Source of the DNA: Rubellimicrobium roseum
Lineage (GTDB): Bacteria > Pseudomonadota > Alphaproteobacteria > Rhodobacterales > Rhodobacteraceae
Direction: 5' to 3'
Length of the DNA: 64,000 nt
Assembly: GCF_006152145.1 (NCBI RefSeq)
Contig: NZ_VDFV01000001.1
Span: 1 to 64,000 of the forward strand
This document shows, piece by piece, positions 56,101 through 64,000 of this stretch. The stretch's first letter is position 1. The number at the start of each line of letters is the position of its first letter. The translations under genes were made by a program, and so were the position numbers. The notes beneath the pieces were generated by a model that was not told where the DNA came from, did no database searches, and saw only the letters and a program-made list of their open reading frames with translations.

Positions 56101-59018
56101 ACGGTGTAGGAGAAGGTGTCGGTGCCGGTGAAGCCGGCCTTGGGGGTGTAGACGATCCGGTCGTCGGTCGTGGCGCTCGTGCCCCGGTCGTCCACGGTCG
56201 CGGTGCCGTTGGCCGGCGCCGTCGCGCCCTGGATCCGCAGGGTGCCGCCATCGGAGTCGCGGTCGTTGGCCAGCACGTCGATCATCACCGGCGTGTCCGT
56301 CGAGGTTGTGGCGGCATCGGCCCCCGCCACGGGCGCCGCATTGGGGGCGGGGCCGGTGAGGCGGTTGATCTCGATGGCGTTGACCTTGGCGTTCTCGATG
56401 CCGTTGATGAACTGGAGGTTGAGCACGCCGTCGGAGACCTGCACCGTGACCGGCACGTCGTAGGCGATGTTCTTGCCCCCCGCCGCCGACCAGATGTCGA
56501 GGTCGTTGATCACCACCTGGCCTTCGGCCGCCACGTCGAACACCCGCTGCCCGGCGGCGCTGAAGAAGATCTCGGCGAACTTGAGCGTCACCTCGTAGGT
56601 GCCGTTCTCGACGGGCACCGCGTAGGTGAAGTTGCCGAAGCGCTCGGTCTGGTAGAGCGCGTCGTCCACCGTGCCCGCGATCGCCGCGACCTTCTTGTAG
56701 GCCTTGCCGCCCGTGAAGAACTGGTCGGCCGCGTGCGCGTCGCCGTCGGCGGCCGTGAAGGCCGGCCCGCCCGCGTTGACCGCCGCCACCAGGGTCGCGC
56801 CGGCCGCCGGGTCGACCGTCACCGCCACGCTGGCCGTGTCCGTGCCGCCCTGCCCGTCCGACACCGTGTAGGTGAAGCTGTCGGCGCCGCTGAAGCCCGC
56901 CCGGGGCGTGTAGGTCAGCGTGCCGTCCGCGTTCTTCACCACCGCGCCGTTCGCGCCCTGCGTGACCGAGCCCACGCTCAGCGTGCCCCCGTCCACGTCG
57001 CTGTCGTTGCCCAGCACCGACACCGTGACCGCCTGGCCCGCCGCCGTGCGGCCCGTGTCGTCCCCCGCCACCGGCGCGTCGTTGACCGGGCTCACCGTCA
57101 CCGACACGCTGGCCGTGTCCGTGCCGCCCTGCCCGTCCGACACCGTGTAGGTGAAGCTGTCGGTGCCGAAGAAGTTCGCCTTGGGCGTGTAGGTCAGCGT
57201 GCCGTTGGCGTTCACCGCCACCGCGCCGTTCGCCCCCTGCGTCACCGCCGTCACGCTCAGCACGCCCCCGTCCGAGTCGCGGTCGTTGCCCAGCACCGAC
57301 ACCGTGATCGCCGCGTCCTCCGCCCCCGTCGCCACGTCATCCCCCGCCACGGGCGCCGCATTGGGGGCGGGCGCCACGAAGCTGTAGTCGAGCGCCTGAT
57401 CGAACAGGAGCGTCCCCGAGGCGTTGGTGCCGGAGTAGACCTGCACGAGAAGGGTCTGCGGCCCGCTCGGCAGCGCGACGCCCGCGAAGTTGCCGCTGCT
57501 GTCCCCGAACAGGGCATAGGGCGCGGCGCCCTCGATGCGGACCTGGCTTCCCAGCGTCAGCTTGACGCTCCTGGCGCCCAGGCTCGGATCGGGGACCACC
57601 TCGATGCTGTACTGGCCGCCCGACAGCAGGTCCGGGTCGATGCTCTGCCCATCGGCGATCCGGCCGACGCGCTGGTCGGTCAGGGGATCGATCAGCCACA
57701 TCTCCACGGCCGCGGCCGCGGCGGCCTGGACGTTGACGGAGACCGTGCCGGCGTCCCGCCCCCCCAGACCGTCGATCGCGGTGTAGCCGAAGCTGTCCGT
57801 CCCGCTGAAGCCCGCCCGGGGCGTGTAGGTCAGCGTGCCGTCCGCGTTGCGGACCACGCTGCCGTTGGCGCCCTGGGTGAAGGACCAGAGGCTCAGGGTG
57901 TCGCCGTCCGCATCGGTGTCGTCGGCCAGCACCGCCAGGGTGCCGGACTCGCCCGCCGCGACGGTCACCGTGTCGTCGTCGGCGAGGGGCGCCGCGTTCA
58001 CCGCGCGAAGGTGGATCGGGGCCGTGACCGGCCCGACCGGAAGATCGCCGTTGGCCTTGTCGATCAGGCCGGCGACGAAGCCGAGCGGCAGGCGGTCCCC
58101 GTTCAGGACCCCGGCGACGGGCACGCTGGTGAAGTTGAACAGCGACGTGATGTTCTGCGGCGCTCCGGTCAGCACGACGTCGTGGACCTGGAACGAGACC
58201 GCGTTGTTCGCAGGGAATGCCGAGGCCTGCAGGGCCGTCATCTGCGCATCGAACTGCGCGGCATAGGCGCCATCGAAGAGGTTCTCCAGCGGCTGGGCCA
58301 TGCCCTTGGCCAGGACGACCCGCGCCACTTGCCCGGCGGGCCCGGACACGATCACCTGCGGCGCGTCGTCGTAGGTGCCCGCCGCGCCGGGCGCGAGCCC
58401 GTCGACGGTCAGCGTCACCGAGCCCACGGGCGCCACCTCGGTCGCCAGCGCCTGCGCGCCGCCTTGGCTGTTGGAGGTGGCGGTGTTGGCCACCGCCTGG
58501 AGTTGCCCCCGCGCGGTCGTCCCGTCCGTGAAGGTGACGGTGAACGTCGAGCCGACGAGTTCGGCCCCGCTGACGCCCCCCACGTCCCAGGTGGGCGTCG
58601 AGCCGGCGTCCAACGTAGCCTTGAGGCTGCCCGCGACGGAATTGGGGTCCATGTCGATCGAGAAGCCCAGGGCCTCGCCGGGCTGGAATCCCCCGTTCAC
58701 CGCCGGGTCGAAGAGGATCTGGATGGTCTCGTAGCCGGACTTGCCCCCCGTGCCGATGTAGGAGGTCTGGTCCGACGGGGCGACGACCCCGGTCAGCCCG
58801 TTGGTGTTGATCGTGAGCTTCTTGAACGCCGTGTCGCCCGCCAGCCCGAACGGGTCGAAGACCGCGTCGGGGAACAGGGCGCCGGTGACGTCGATCTCGA
58901 CCTTGGAAATGGCCTTGATTCCGGTGTTCTCGATCCGGAACGCATTGTTGTTGAAATTGGAGCTCTGAATTCCGCCATTCAGCGTCACGCTCAACTTGGC
59001 TTCACCGGACGTCGCCAT
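53193..59018 (-). CDS. Giant secreted multidomain protein (cadherin-like repeats, malectin, beta-propeller)
   Basis: 1941 residues with GGAG seven bases before the ATG and no Sec signal. Approximate layout: N-terminal beta domain 1-170; Cadherin-like/VCBS modules at 337-433, 550-647, 648-742 and 890-993 (recurring DGTLTYTPRAGFSG...DSFTYTVSDGQGGTDTASV); malectin-type domain 745-888; six- or seven-bladed propeller of the sorbosone-dehydrogenase/Ca-binding type 993-1475 (FGPDGRLYASSRFGEIFAID, SSGYRNPYDVVVTEAGEVYT); thrombospondin-3-like DxDxDG strip 1484-1536; LamG-like beta part 1540-1800; tandem LPPGL repeats 1843-1882; acidic hydrophobic end DDWLAWA. It is probably exported by a type I system and binds carbohydrate. 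No enzyme activity is proven. Confidence 0.8.
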   Translation of the reverse strand: MATSGEAKLSVTLNGGIQSSNFNNNAFRIENTGIKAISKVEIDVTGALFPDAVFDPFGLAGDTAFKKLTINTNGLTGVVAPSDQTSYIGTGGKSGYETIQILFDPAVNGGFQPGEALGFSIDMDPNSVAGSLKATLDAGSTPTWDVGGVSGAELVGSTFTVTFTDGTTARGQLQAVANTATSNSQGGAQALATEVAPVGSVTLTVDGLAPGAAGTYDDAPQVIVSGPAGQVARVVLAKGMAQPLENLFDGAYAAQFDAQMTALQASAFPANNAVSFQVHDVVLTGAPQNITSLFNFTSVPVAGVLNGDRLPLGFVAGLIDKANGDLPVGPVTAPIHLRAVNAAPLADDDTVTVAAGESGTLAVLADDTDADGDTLSLWSFTQGANGSVVRNADGTLTYTPRAGFSGTDSFGYTAIDGLGGRDAGTVSVNVQAAAAAAVEMWLIDPLTDQRVGRIADGQSIDPDLLSGGQYSIEVVPDPSLGARSVKLTLGSQVRIEGAAPYALFGDSSGNFAGVALPSGPQTLLVQVYSGTNASGTLLFDQALDYSFVAPAPNAAPVAGDDVATGAEDAAITVSVLGNDRDSDGGVLSVTAVTQGANGAVAVNANGTLTYTPKANFFGTDSFTYTVSDGQGGTDTASVSVTVSPVNDAPVAGDDTGRTAAGQAVTVSVLGNDSDVDGGTLSVGSVTQGANGAVVKNADGTLTYTPRAGFSGADSFTYTVSDGQGGTDTASVAVTVDPAAGATLVAAVNAGGPAFTAADGDAHAADQFFTGGKAYKKVAAIAGTVDDALYQTERFGNFTYAVPVENGTYEVTLKFAEIFFSAAGQRVFDVAAEGQVVINDLDIWSAAGGKNIAYDVPVTVQVSDGVLNLQFINGIENAKVNAIEINRLTGPAPNAAPVAGADAATTSTDTPVMIDVLANDRDSDGGTLRIQGATAPANGTATVDDRGTSATTDDRIVYTPKAGFTGTDTFSYTVADGQGGTDTETVTVSVESPDQVAFTTVSLTGIPDKSYTSIQFGPDGRLYASSRFGEIFAIDVEQRVDASGKIIGYAATRVETINLINTIPNHNDDGTLNTAITNRQVTGIVVAGTADRPVIYVGSSDPREGGGSGGGKGDTGLDTNSGVLSRLSWNGALWEKVDLVRGLPRSEENHSTNGLALTTDPETGHKVLLVAQGGHTNAGAPSVNFAYSNEYALSAAILEVDLTVLESGTGAYSVKTDGAHRYVYDIPTVLGPVFGGQDGLNQARLVAGGPVQVYSSGYRNPYDVVVTEAGEVYTIDNGANQGWGGLPDGEGTTNVTNKIPTLDPNGSKSVNNLDHLEYIPQAGYYAGHPNPVRANPTGAGVTYTSASGTETWTQRPPGTWPPVDPGLSFPEDGDFRLPGVEDDALVTWAVSTNGLDEYTASNFGGALKGSLIAAAFDSSIYRIDVDPTKSGATKEAIASGLSGTPLDVIAQGDFDRFPGTIWIAYVAGTSDIQVLVPTTVNGTANDLDGDGYSNEDELANGTNPNSPSSIPPDNDTDRLSDLRDLNDDNDGQADRLDHFALDAANGTALTVTGSEGFFNPLRNDNPGYGFSGLGFTGWMSNGTADYLNQYDDDNLIAGGTSGIFTIIQTTSGDARGSLNTQDNGFQFGVRSDLAGSGFDSFLVNARMLSVFAPLTAAQLANGQSAGIQIGTGDQDNYIKLAVASNGGKLAIAVLREEGGQVSETFIPATIPIGAQVDLFFQVNPTAGTVTPAWQVDGGELQTGAAITLAADSEILSAIRGTYQNGTEPSALAVGVIATHGSTGTPFSAQYDHINVYAGSLATQATTTVLLAESNLEALTFDANDTFIFGGDLTFEEVSRLNLDRPLPPGILIREALPPGLAKRDVLPPGLDKKDVLPPGLQKRVTTEQDGQETGPDDRLSAPLDRAASAQPEASGRDLAGVLAAQGAEDGIMASADDWLAWA

Positions 59019-59689
59019 GCCGTTCTCCGTTCATCACCACTTCGGCGCGGCAGGGCCGGCCGTCACGCTTCACCAATGCAGGCCCGGGGCGCTTCCGTAA
59101 GGCCGGGTTTCGGCCATTCTGAAAGGTCCGCGCCGGGCCGCCGCGATCGTCCCTGCCAGGGTCCTGGACCTGCGCGCCACAGGCCCTGGGCTTCGGCCAG
59201 CCTGCCGGCAACGACGTCCGTCGCGTCGGGATGGCGACCAAGCCATGGCGCGGAACGAGACGAGCGCGACGGACCGTTTCCGACGCATTTCCATCCCGAC
59301 GTTTCCATGGACGGTCACTTCCCCTTCGCCATTCCAAACGAGCCATTCGCCGGGCCACTGGCACTTCTTGAGACCACAAGAGACGCGCCGCGAAAAGGAC
59401 AAAGTTCTGACACAATCGTGAGAGATTGTCTTTCCAGGCAAGGGGACGGCCTTTTCAACTGGGATGCGGCTCGTCGCGCTAATAATACCGCGTAAGTTGA
59501 GTGAAGGCTCGCTTCAGGAATGCGGTCGCATCGGGACCGCCCCTTTTCGGAGCAGGTGGCCGATCATGGAAGCCCGGCTATTCCGTCCTTTTCCGCAGCA
59601 GACCCGTCGTTCGGCGCGCGCGACCGGCGGCCGCGCCGCAGACCGGCGGGCCGTGATGGCGACGTGACCCGAACGGTTCGGGCCGTCGC
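59019..59689. other. 670-base intergenic region upstream of the giant gene
   Basis: No coding frame is convincing. A short A/T-richer patch near 59460-59520 contrasts with the rest. The promoter of the giant gene should lie in the first 200 bases. This is also where the glyQ-DUF6446-glyS order found elsewhere is interrupted. Confidence 0.45.
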
Positions 59690-60616
59690 TCAGGCGGCGG
59701 GCGCGAAGCCTCCGGCCTCGGTGCGCACGAAGGCGTCGGCGCAAAGCTTGGCAAGCGCGCGGACCCGGCCGATAAAGGCCTGCCGCTCGGTCACCGAGAT
59801 CACGCCGCGTGCGTCGAGCAGGTTGAAGAGGTGGCTGGCCTTGATGCACTGGTCATAGGCCGGATGCGCCATGACGATGCGCTTGCCGGTCTTCGGATCG
59901 ACATCCTCGTTGTCGAGGAGACGGCGGCATTCCCGCTCCGCGTCCTCGAAATGGCGGAACAGGCGCTCGGTGTCCGCCGCGTCGAAATTGTGACGCGAAT
60001 ACTCCTCCTCGGTTTGACGGAACACGTCGCCGTAGGTCAAAGGGATCGGGGATGACGGGTCGTTGAAGGGCATCTCCATGACATGCGCCACGCCCAGCAC
60101 GTACATGGCGAGCCGTTCGAGGCCGTAGGTCAGCTCGCCCGACACCGGGCGGCAGTCGTGGCCGCCGACCTGCTGGAAATAGGTGAACTGCGACACCTCC
60201 ATGCCGTCGCACCAGACCTCCCAGCCCAGGCCCCAGGCGCCGAGGGTCGGGCTCTCCCAGTCGTCCTCGACGAAGCGGATGTCGTGCAGCGACGTGTCGA
60301 TGCCGATGGCGTCGAGGGAGCCGAGATACAGCTCCTGCAGGTTCGGCGGGCTCGGTTTGATGAGCACCTGATACTGGTAGTAGTGCTGGAGCCGGTTCGG
60401 GTTCTCCCCATACCGCCCGTCGGTGGGCCGGCGCGAGGGCTGGACATAGGCGGCCGCCCAGGGACGCGAGCCCAGAGCGCGCAGCGTGGTGGCCGGATGG
60501 AAGGTCCCCGCCCCCACCTCCATGTCATAGGGCTGGAGGATCGCGCAGCCCTGGGCGCCCCAGTAGCTCTGGAGGCGCAGGATGATCTCCTGGAAGGAAC
60601 GCGGGCTATCGGCCAT
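59690..60616 (-). CDS. glyQ: Glycyl-tRNA synthetase alpha subunit
   Basis: 308 residues from ATG 60616 ([20 protein letters not shown]). It holds the class II catalytic centre that activates glycine with ATP. The conserved blocks [62 protein letters not shown] and [20 protein letters not shown] are complete. The C-terminal [20 protein letters not shown] is typical. In related genomes DUF6446 and glyS follow directly; here about 8.8 kb of other genes intervene. Confidence 0.96.
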   Translation of the reverse strand: MADSPRSFQEIILRLQSYWGAQGCAILQPYDMEVGAGTFHPATTLRALGSRPWAAAYVQPSRRPTDGRYGENPNRLQHYYQYQVLIKPSPPNLQELYLGSLDAIGIDTSLHDIRFVEDDWESPTLGAWGLGWEVWCDGMEVSQFTYFQQVGGHDCRPVSGELTYGLERLAMYVLGVAHVMEMPFNDPSSPIPLTYGDVFRQTEEEYSRHNFDAADTERLFRHFEDAERECRRLLDNEDVDPKTGKRIVMAHPAYDQCIKASHLFNLLDARGVISVTERQAFIGRVRALAKLCADAFVRTEAGGFAPAA

Positions 60617-60778
60617 GGGGCACCCCTGGGAACAGTCGGCCCTTCGTCTAGTCGCCGCCCCCCGGCGGGGCAAGGGGGCCACGGTCGGCGCGGGCGCGGG
60701 GGCGCAACACGCCGATTTGTGATGCGGCGGCCGGGCGGGCGGGGCAAACCGGGCCCGCGACGGAAGGGGAGTGGCGGA

Positions 60779-62485
60779 ATGCTGAGACGGACTGTGGCGG
60801 GAATCGCCCTGATGGCGGCGATGACGGGGGCGGCCCTGGCGCAGGACGGCGGGCTTTGGGTCCGCGTGGAGCTGCTGCCCACGCTCGACGGCGCGCAACT
60901 GGCCGCGCAGGGCTACTCCGAGCAGCTTCCCGACGACGTGGCGGGCTACGAGCTGGAGTCGGGCGGCTACGCCGTGGCGCTGGGCCCCTATTCGCAGGCC
61001 GAGGCCGAGGCGGTGCTCCTGAACCTCCTGGCCGAGGGCGTGATCCCGGTCGATTCCGTAATCTCGGACGGCGCGGAGTTTGCCGAGCGCGTGTATCCGG
61101 CCGGCGCGGCGCCGCAGGCCCCCGTCGAGCCCGACGTGACCGCACAACCCGCCGACCCCGCGATCCCCGACGAGACCCCCGCCCAGGCCCAGGCCAGCGA
61201 GGCCGCGCTGTCGCTAGGCGAGAAGCAGCAGCTCCAGACCGCGCTCCAGTGGGCGGGCGTCTACGAGGGCGGCATCGACGGCGCCTTCGGGCCCGGCACC
61301 CGCAACGCCATGGCGCTGTGGCAGGCCCAGAACGGCCACGAGCCCACGGGCATCCTGACCGCCCGCCAGCGGGCCGAACTCCTGGGCGCCTTCAACGCCA
61401 TCCTCGACGGGCTGGGGATCGAGACGGTGCGCGACGAAAGGACGGGCATCCAGATCGACCTGCCGATGGCGGTGCTGCAGGGCCCGGTCTACGAGCCCCC
61501 CTTCGCCCGCTTCGACGCGCAGGAGCCCGGCGGGCCGCAGGTCGTGCTGATCTCGCAGCCCGGCGACGCCGACCGGCTCGCGGGGCTCTACGAGATCCTG
61601 CAGACGCTGGAGATCGTCCCCGAGGAGGGCGAGCGGCAGCGTACCGAGGAGGCCTTCGCCATCGAGGGCCGGAATGGAGAGATCCACTCGACCACCTATG
61701 CCTGGTTGGTGGACGGGCAGATCAAGGGCTTCACGCTGGTCTGGCCCGCGGGCGACGAGGACCGGCGCGCGCGCCTCATCGAGACGATGCGGGCGAGCTT
61801 CCGTCGCCTGCCGGGGGTGCTGGAGCCCGCGGCCGACGCGGGCGAGGATCAGGCGGTGGACCTCGTGTCGGGGCTTCAGGTGCGGGTGCCCGAGCGGACG
61901 GCCACGGGCTTCTACGTGGACGCGCGGGGGACGGTGGTGACGACCGCCGACGCCGTGGCCGAGTGCCGGGAGGTGACGCTGGACGAATCGACCCCGGCGC
62001 GGGTCGTCACCACGGACCCGACGCTGAACCTCGCGGTGCTGCAGCCGCAGGCCGAGCTCGCGCCCCGCGCGGTGGCCGGGTTCCTGCCCGGCGCCCCCCG
62101 CATCGGGGCCGAGGTCGCGGTCGCGGGCTACCCCTATGGCGGGGCGCTGTCGCGGCCGGCAGTGACCTTCGGGACGCTGGCGGACGTCCGGGGCCTGAAC
62201 GGCGAGGAGCAGGTGCGCCGGCTCGACATCTCGACCCAGCCCGGCGACGCGGGCGGGCCCGTGCTGGCCGAGGACGGCGCGGTGATCGGCATGATGCTCC
62301 CGCGCGAGGGGACACGGCAGGTGCTGCCCGAGGACGTAGCCTATGCGCTGGACGCCGAGGCGATCCGGGGCGTGCTGGCCTCGGCCGGGGTGGAGCCCAC
62401 GCTCGCGCAGGCCGGCGAGGCCAAGGGCGCCGAAGGGCTGGTGCGCGACGCGGGCGGCCTGACGGTGCTGGTGAGCTGCTGGTGA
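60779..62485 (+). CDS. Exported peptidoglycan-binding protein with inactive trypsin-like domain
   Basis: 568 residues with a signal peptide ([12 protein letters not shown]). Residues 25-110 are SPOR-like ([20 protein letters not shown]). A peptidoglycan-binding type 1 domain is at about 140-200 ([30 protein letters not shown]). The C-terminal third has a trypsin-like fold, but the triad appears lost: the His position reads TTADAV instead of TNAHV (about residue 388), the Asp position TLNLAVL instead of xxDLAVL (about 417), and the Ser position QPGDAGGPV instead of GNSGGPV (about 490). It is therefore probably a periplasmic binding or scaffold protein. Divergent from glyQ. Confidence 0.82.
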   Translation: MLRRTVAGIALMAAMTGAALAQDGGLWVRVELLPTLDGAQLAAQGYSEQLPDDVAGYELESGGYAVALGPYSQAEAEAVLLNLLAEGVIPVDSVISDGAEFAERVYPAGAAPQAPVEPDVTAQPADPAIPDETPAQAQASEAALSLGEKQQLQTALQWAGVYEGGIDGAFGPGTRNAMALWQAQNGHEPTGILTARQRAELLGAFNAILDGLGIETVRDERTGIQIDLPMAVLQGPVYEPPFARFDAQEPGGPQVVLISQPGDADRLAGLYEILQTLEIVPEEGERQRTEEAFAIEGRNGEIHSTTYAWLVDGQIKGFTLVWPAGDEDRRARLIETMRASFRRLPGVLEPAADAGEDQAVDLVSGLQVRVPERTATGFYVDARGTVVTTADAVAECREVTLDESTPARVVTTDPTLNLAVLQPQAELAPRAVAGFLPGAPRIGAEVAVAGYPYGGALSRPAVTFGTLADVRGLNGEEQVRRLDISTQPGDAGGPVLAEDGAVIGMMLPREGTRQVLPEDVAYALDAEAIRGVLASAGVEPTLAQAGEAKGAEGLVRDAGGLTVLVSCW

Positions 62486-62523
62486 GGGGCTTGGGGCGCA
62501 CGTGATCGCGCCCCGGACGTGAC

Positions 62524-62548
62524 AAGGGCGGGCCCAGGCCCGCCCTTT
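62524..62548. terminator. Bidirectional intrinsic terminator
   Basis: AAGGGCGGGCC-CA-GGCCCGCCCTT-T lies between the convergent pseudo-protease and folE2 genes. The A and T tails on both sides allow it to work for either strand. Confidence 0.78.
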
Positions 62549-62579
62549 CGCCGTTCCACGCGCAGGCCGCCTCCCTGCC

Positions 62580-63683
<1,104 letters not shown>

Positions 63684-63751
63684 GGCGGTTCCCCTCCGTC
63701 ACGCGGCCCCTGATATGGGATCCGCATGACGTTCCTGCAACGATAGCCGAT

Positions 63752-64000
63752 CTATTCGGCCGCGTCGCGGGCGGGATACGACGCTTGCGCAGCCTCTAGC
63801 GCCCGAAGCACGTCCGCGACCAGGTCCTCGGGATCCTCCAGGCCGCAGCTCAGGCGGATGAGGCCCGGCGTGATCCCGAGCGTGACCTTCTGCTCGGCCG
63901 GCAGGCGCTGGTGCGTGGTCGAGGCCGGGTGCGTGGCGATCGACTTGGCGTCCCCGAGGTTGTTGGAGATGACGACGATCTCCAACGCGTTGAGGAAGGC
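63752..64000 (-). CDS. metZ: O-succinylhomoserine sulfhydrylase-like PLP enzyme, C-terminal end (partial)
   Basis: The frame runs off the right edge. The visible part reads AFLNALEIVVISNNLGDAKS, then IATHPASTTHQRLPAEQKVT, LGITPGLIRLSCGLEDPEDL and the end VADVLRALEAAQASYPARDA. The NLGDAKS..THPASTTH..L and the GI....IRLS.GLED...L blocks are diagnostic of Cys/Met-metabolism PLP enzymes (MetZ, MetY, MetB). In Rhodobacteraceae MetZ (O-succinylhomoserine to homocysteine) is most usual, but the PLP lysine lies outside the window, so the subgroup is not certain. Confidence 0.8.
   Translation of the reverse strand, partial: AFLNALEIVVISNNLGDAKSIATHPASTTHQRLPAEQKVTLGITPGLIRLSCGLEDPEDLVADVLRALEAAQASYPARDAAE

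Noticed and set aside
53043-59495. A 2150-codon open frame on the plus strand opposite the giant secreted protein
   Set aside because: It mirrors the third-position GC bias of the minus-strand gene and has Arg/Gly/Val-rich text without domains. The minus-strand protein has recognisable repeats and domains.

Overview
The window is high-GC chromosomal DNA (roughly 65-75% G+C over most genes) from an alphaproteobacterium that is most likely a member of the Rhodobacteraceae/Paracoccaceae. The reasons are a stand-alone aa3-type ctaD, the SPOR lipoprotein-dacC-tmk-holB-tatD gene order, a DUF6446 gene next to glyS, a VPLPA-CTERM exported protein, several RTX proteins and a FnrL-like box. Species is not determinable from the sequence alone.

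Region 1 (1-13.6 kb) is an accessory island bordered on the right by tRNA-Ser(UGA). It holds the 3' end of an RTX gene, a GNAT acetyltransferase, two phage-like genes (DUF551; HTH plus HGGxSTGP), a ten-unit degenerate CRISPR-like repeat array with no cas genes, and a serine-recombinase module. That module is joined to the amputated end of a DISARM drmA, followed by an apparently intact drmB and then an IS110 remnant where drmC would be expected. Next comes a low-GC 855-residue protein combining a Schlafen/AlbA_2 domain, a STAND-like NTPase and a helical C-terminus (a candidate defence gene), then an IS66 remnant, a P63C-domain gene with its own palindromic operator, and a frameshifted small gene. 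The region looks like a partly decayed defence island.

Region 2 (13.9-20.4 kb) is a tightly packed cell-envelope/replication operon: SPOR lipoprotein, D-Ala-D-Ala carboxypeptidase, thymidylate kinase, DNA polymerase III delta', TatD, a metallo-beta-lactamase-fold hydrolase and an AEC permease. Most genes overlap by a few bases.

Region 3 (20.8-25.5 kb, minus strand) is a polyamine-type ABC importer in the order ATPase, binding protein, permease, permease. tRNA-Leu(GAG), lipB and ctaD follow.

Region 4 (28.7-47.9 kb) is housekeeping: a YqeY-like protein divergent from carA, a membrane glycosyltransferase, a GntR regulator, a HAD phosphatase, a UbiH-type hydroxylase, an RTX protein, ilvC, a manganese catalase, a VPLPA-CTERM protein, the overlapping folB-folP-glmM operon, a SleB-type hydrolase and pyruvate phosphate dikinase.

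Region 5 (48.0-60.6 kb) contains glyS and glyQ on the same strand but separated by about 9 kb. Between them lie two glycosyltransferases and a 1941-residue multidomain secreted-type protein (Cadherin-like/VCBS repeats, malectin, beta-propeller, C-terminal LPPGL repeats). A segment of glyS itself is compositionally foreign.

Region 6 (60.8-64 kb) has a peptidoglycan-binding pseudo-protease, folE2 and the 3' end of a metZ-like gene that runs off the window.
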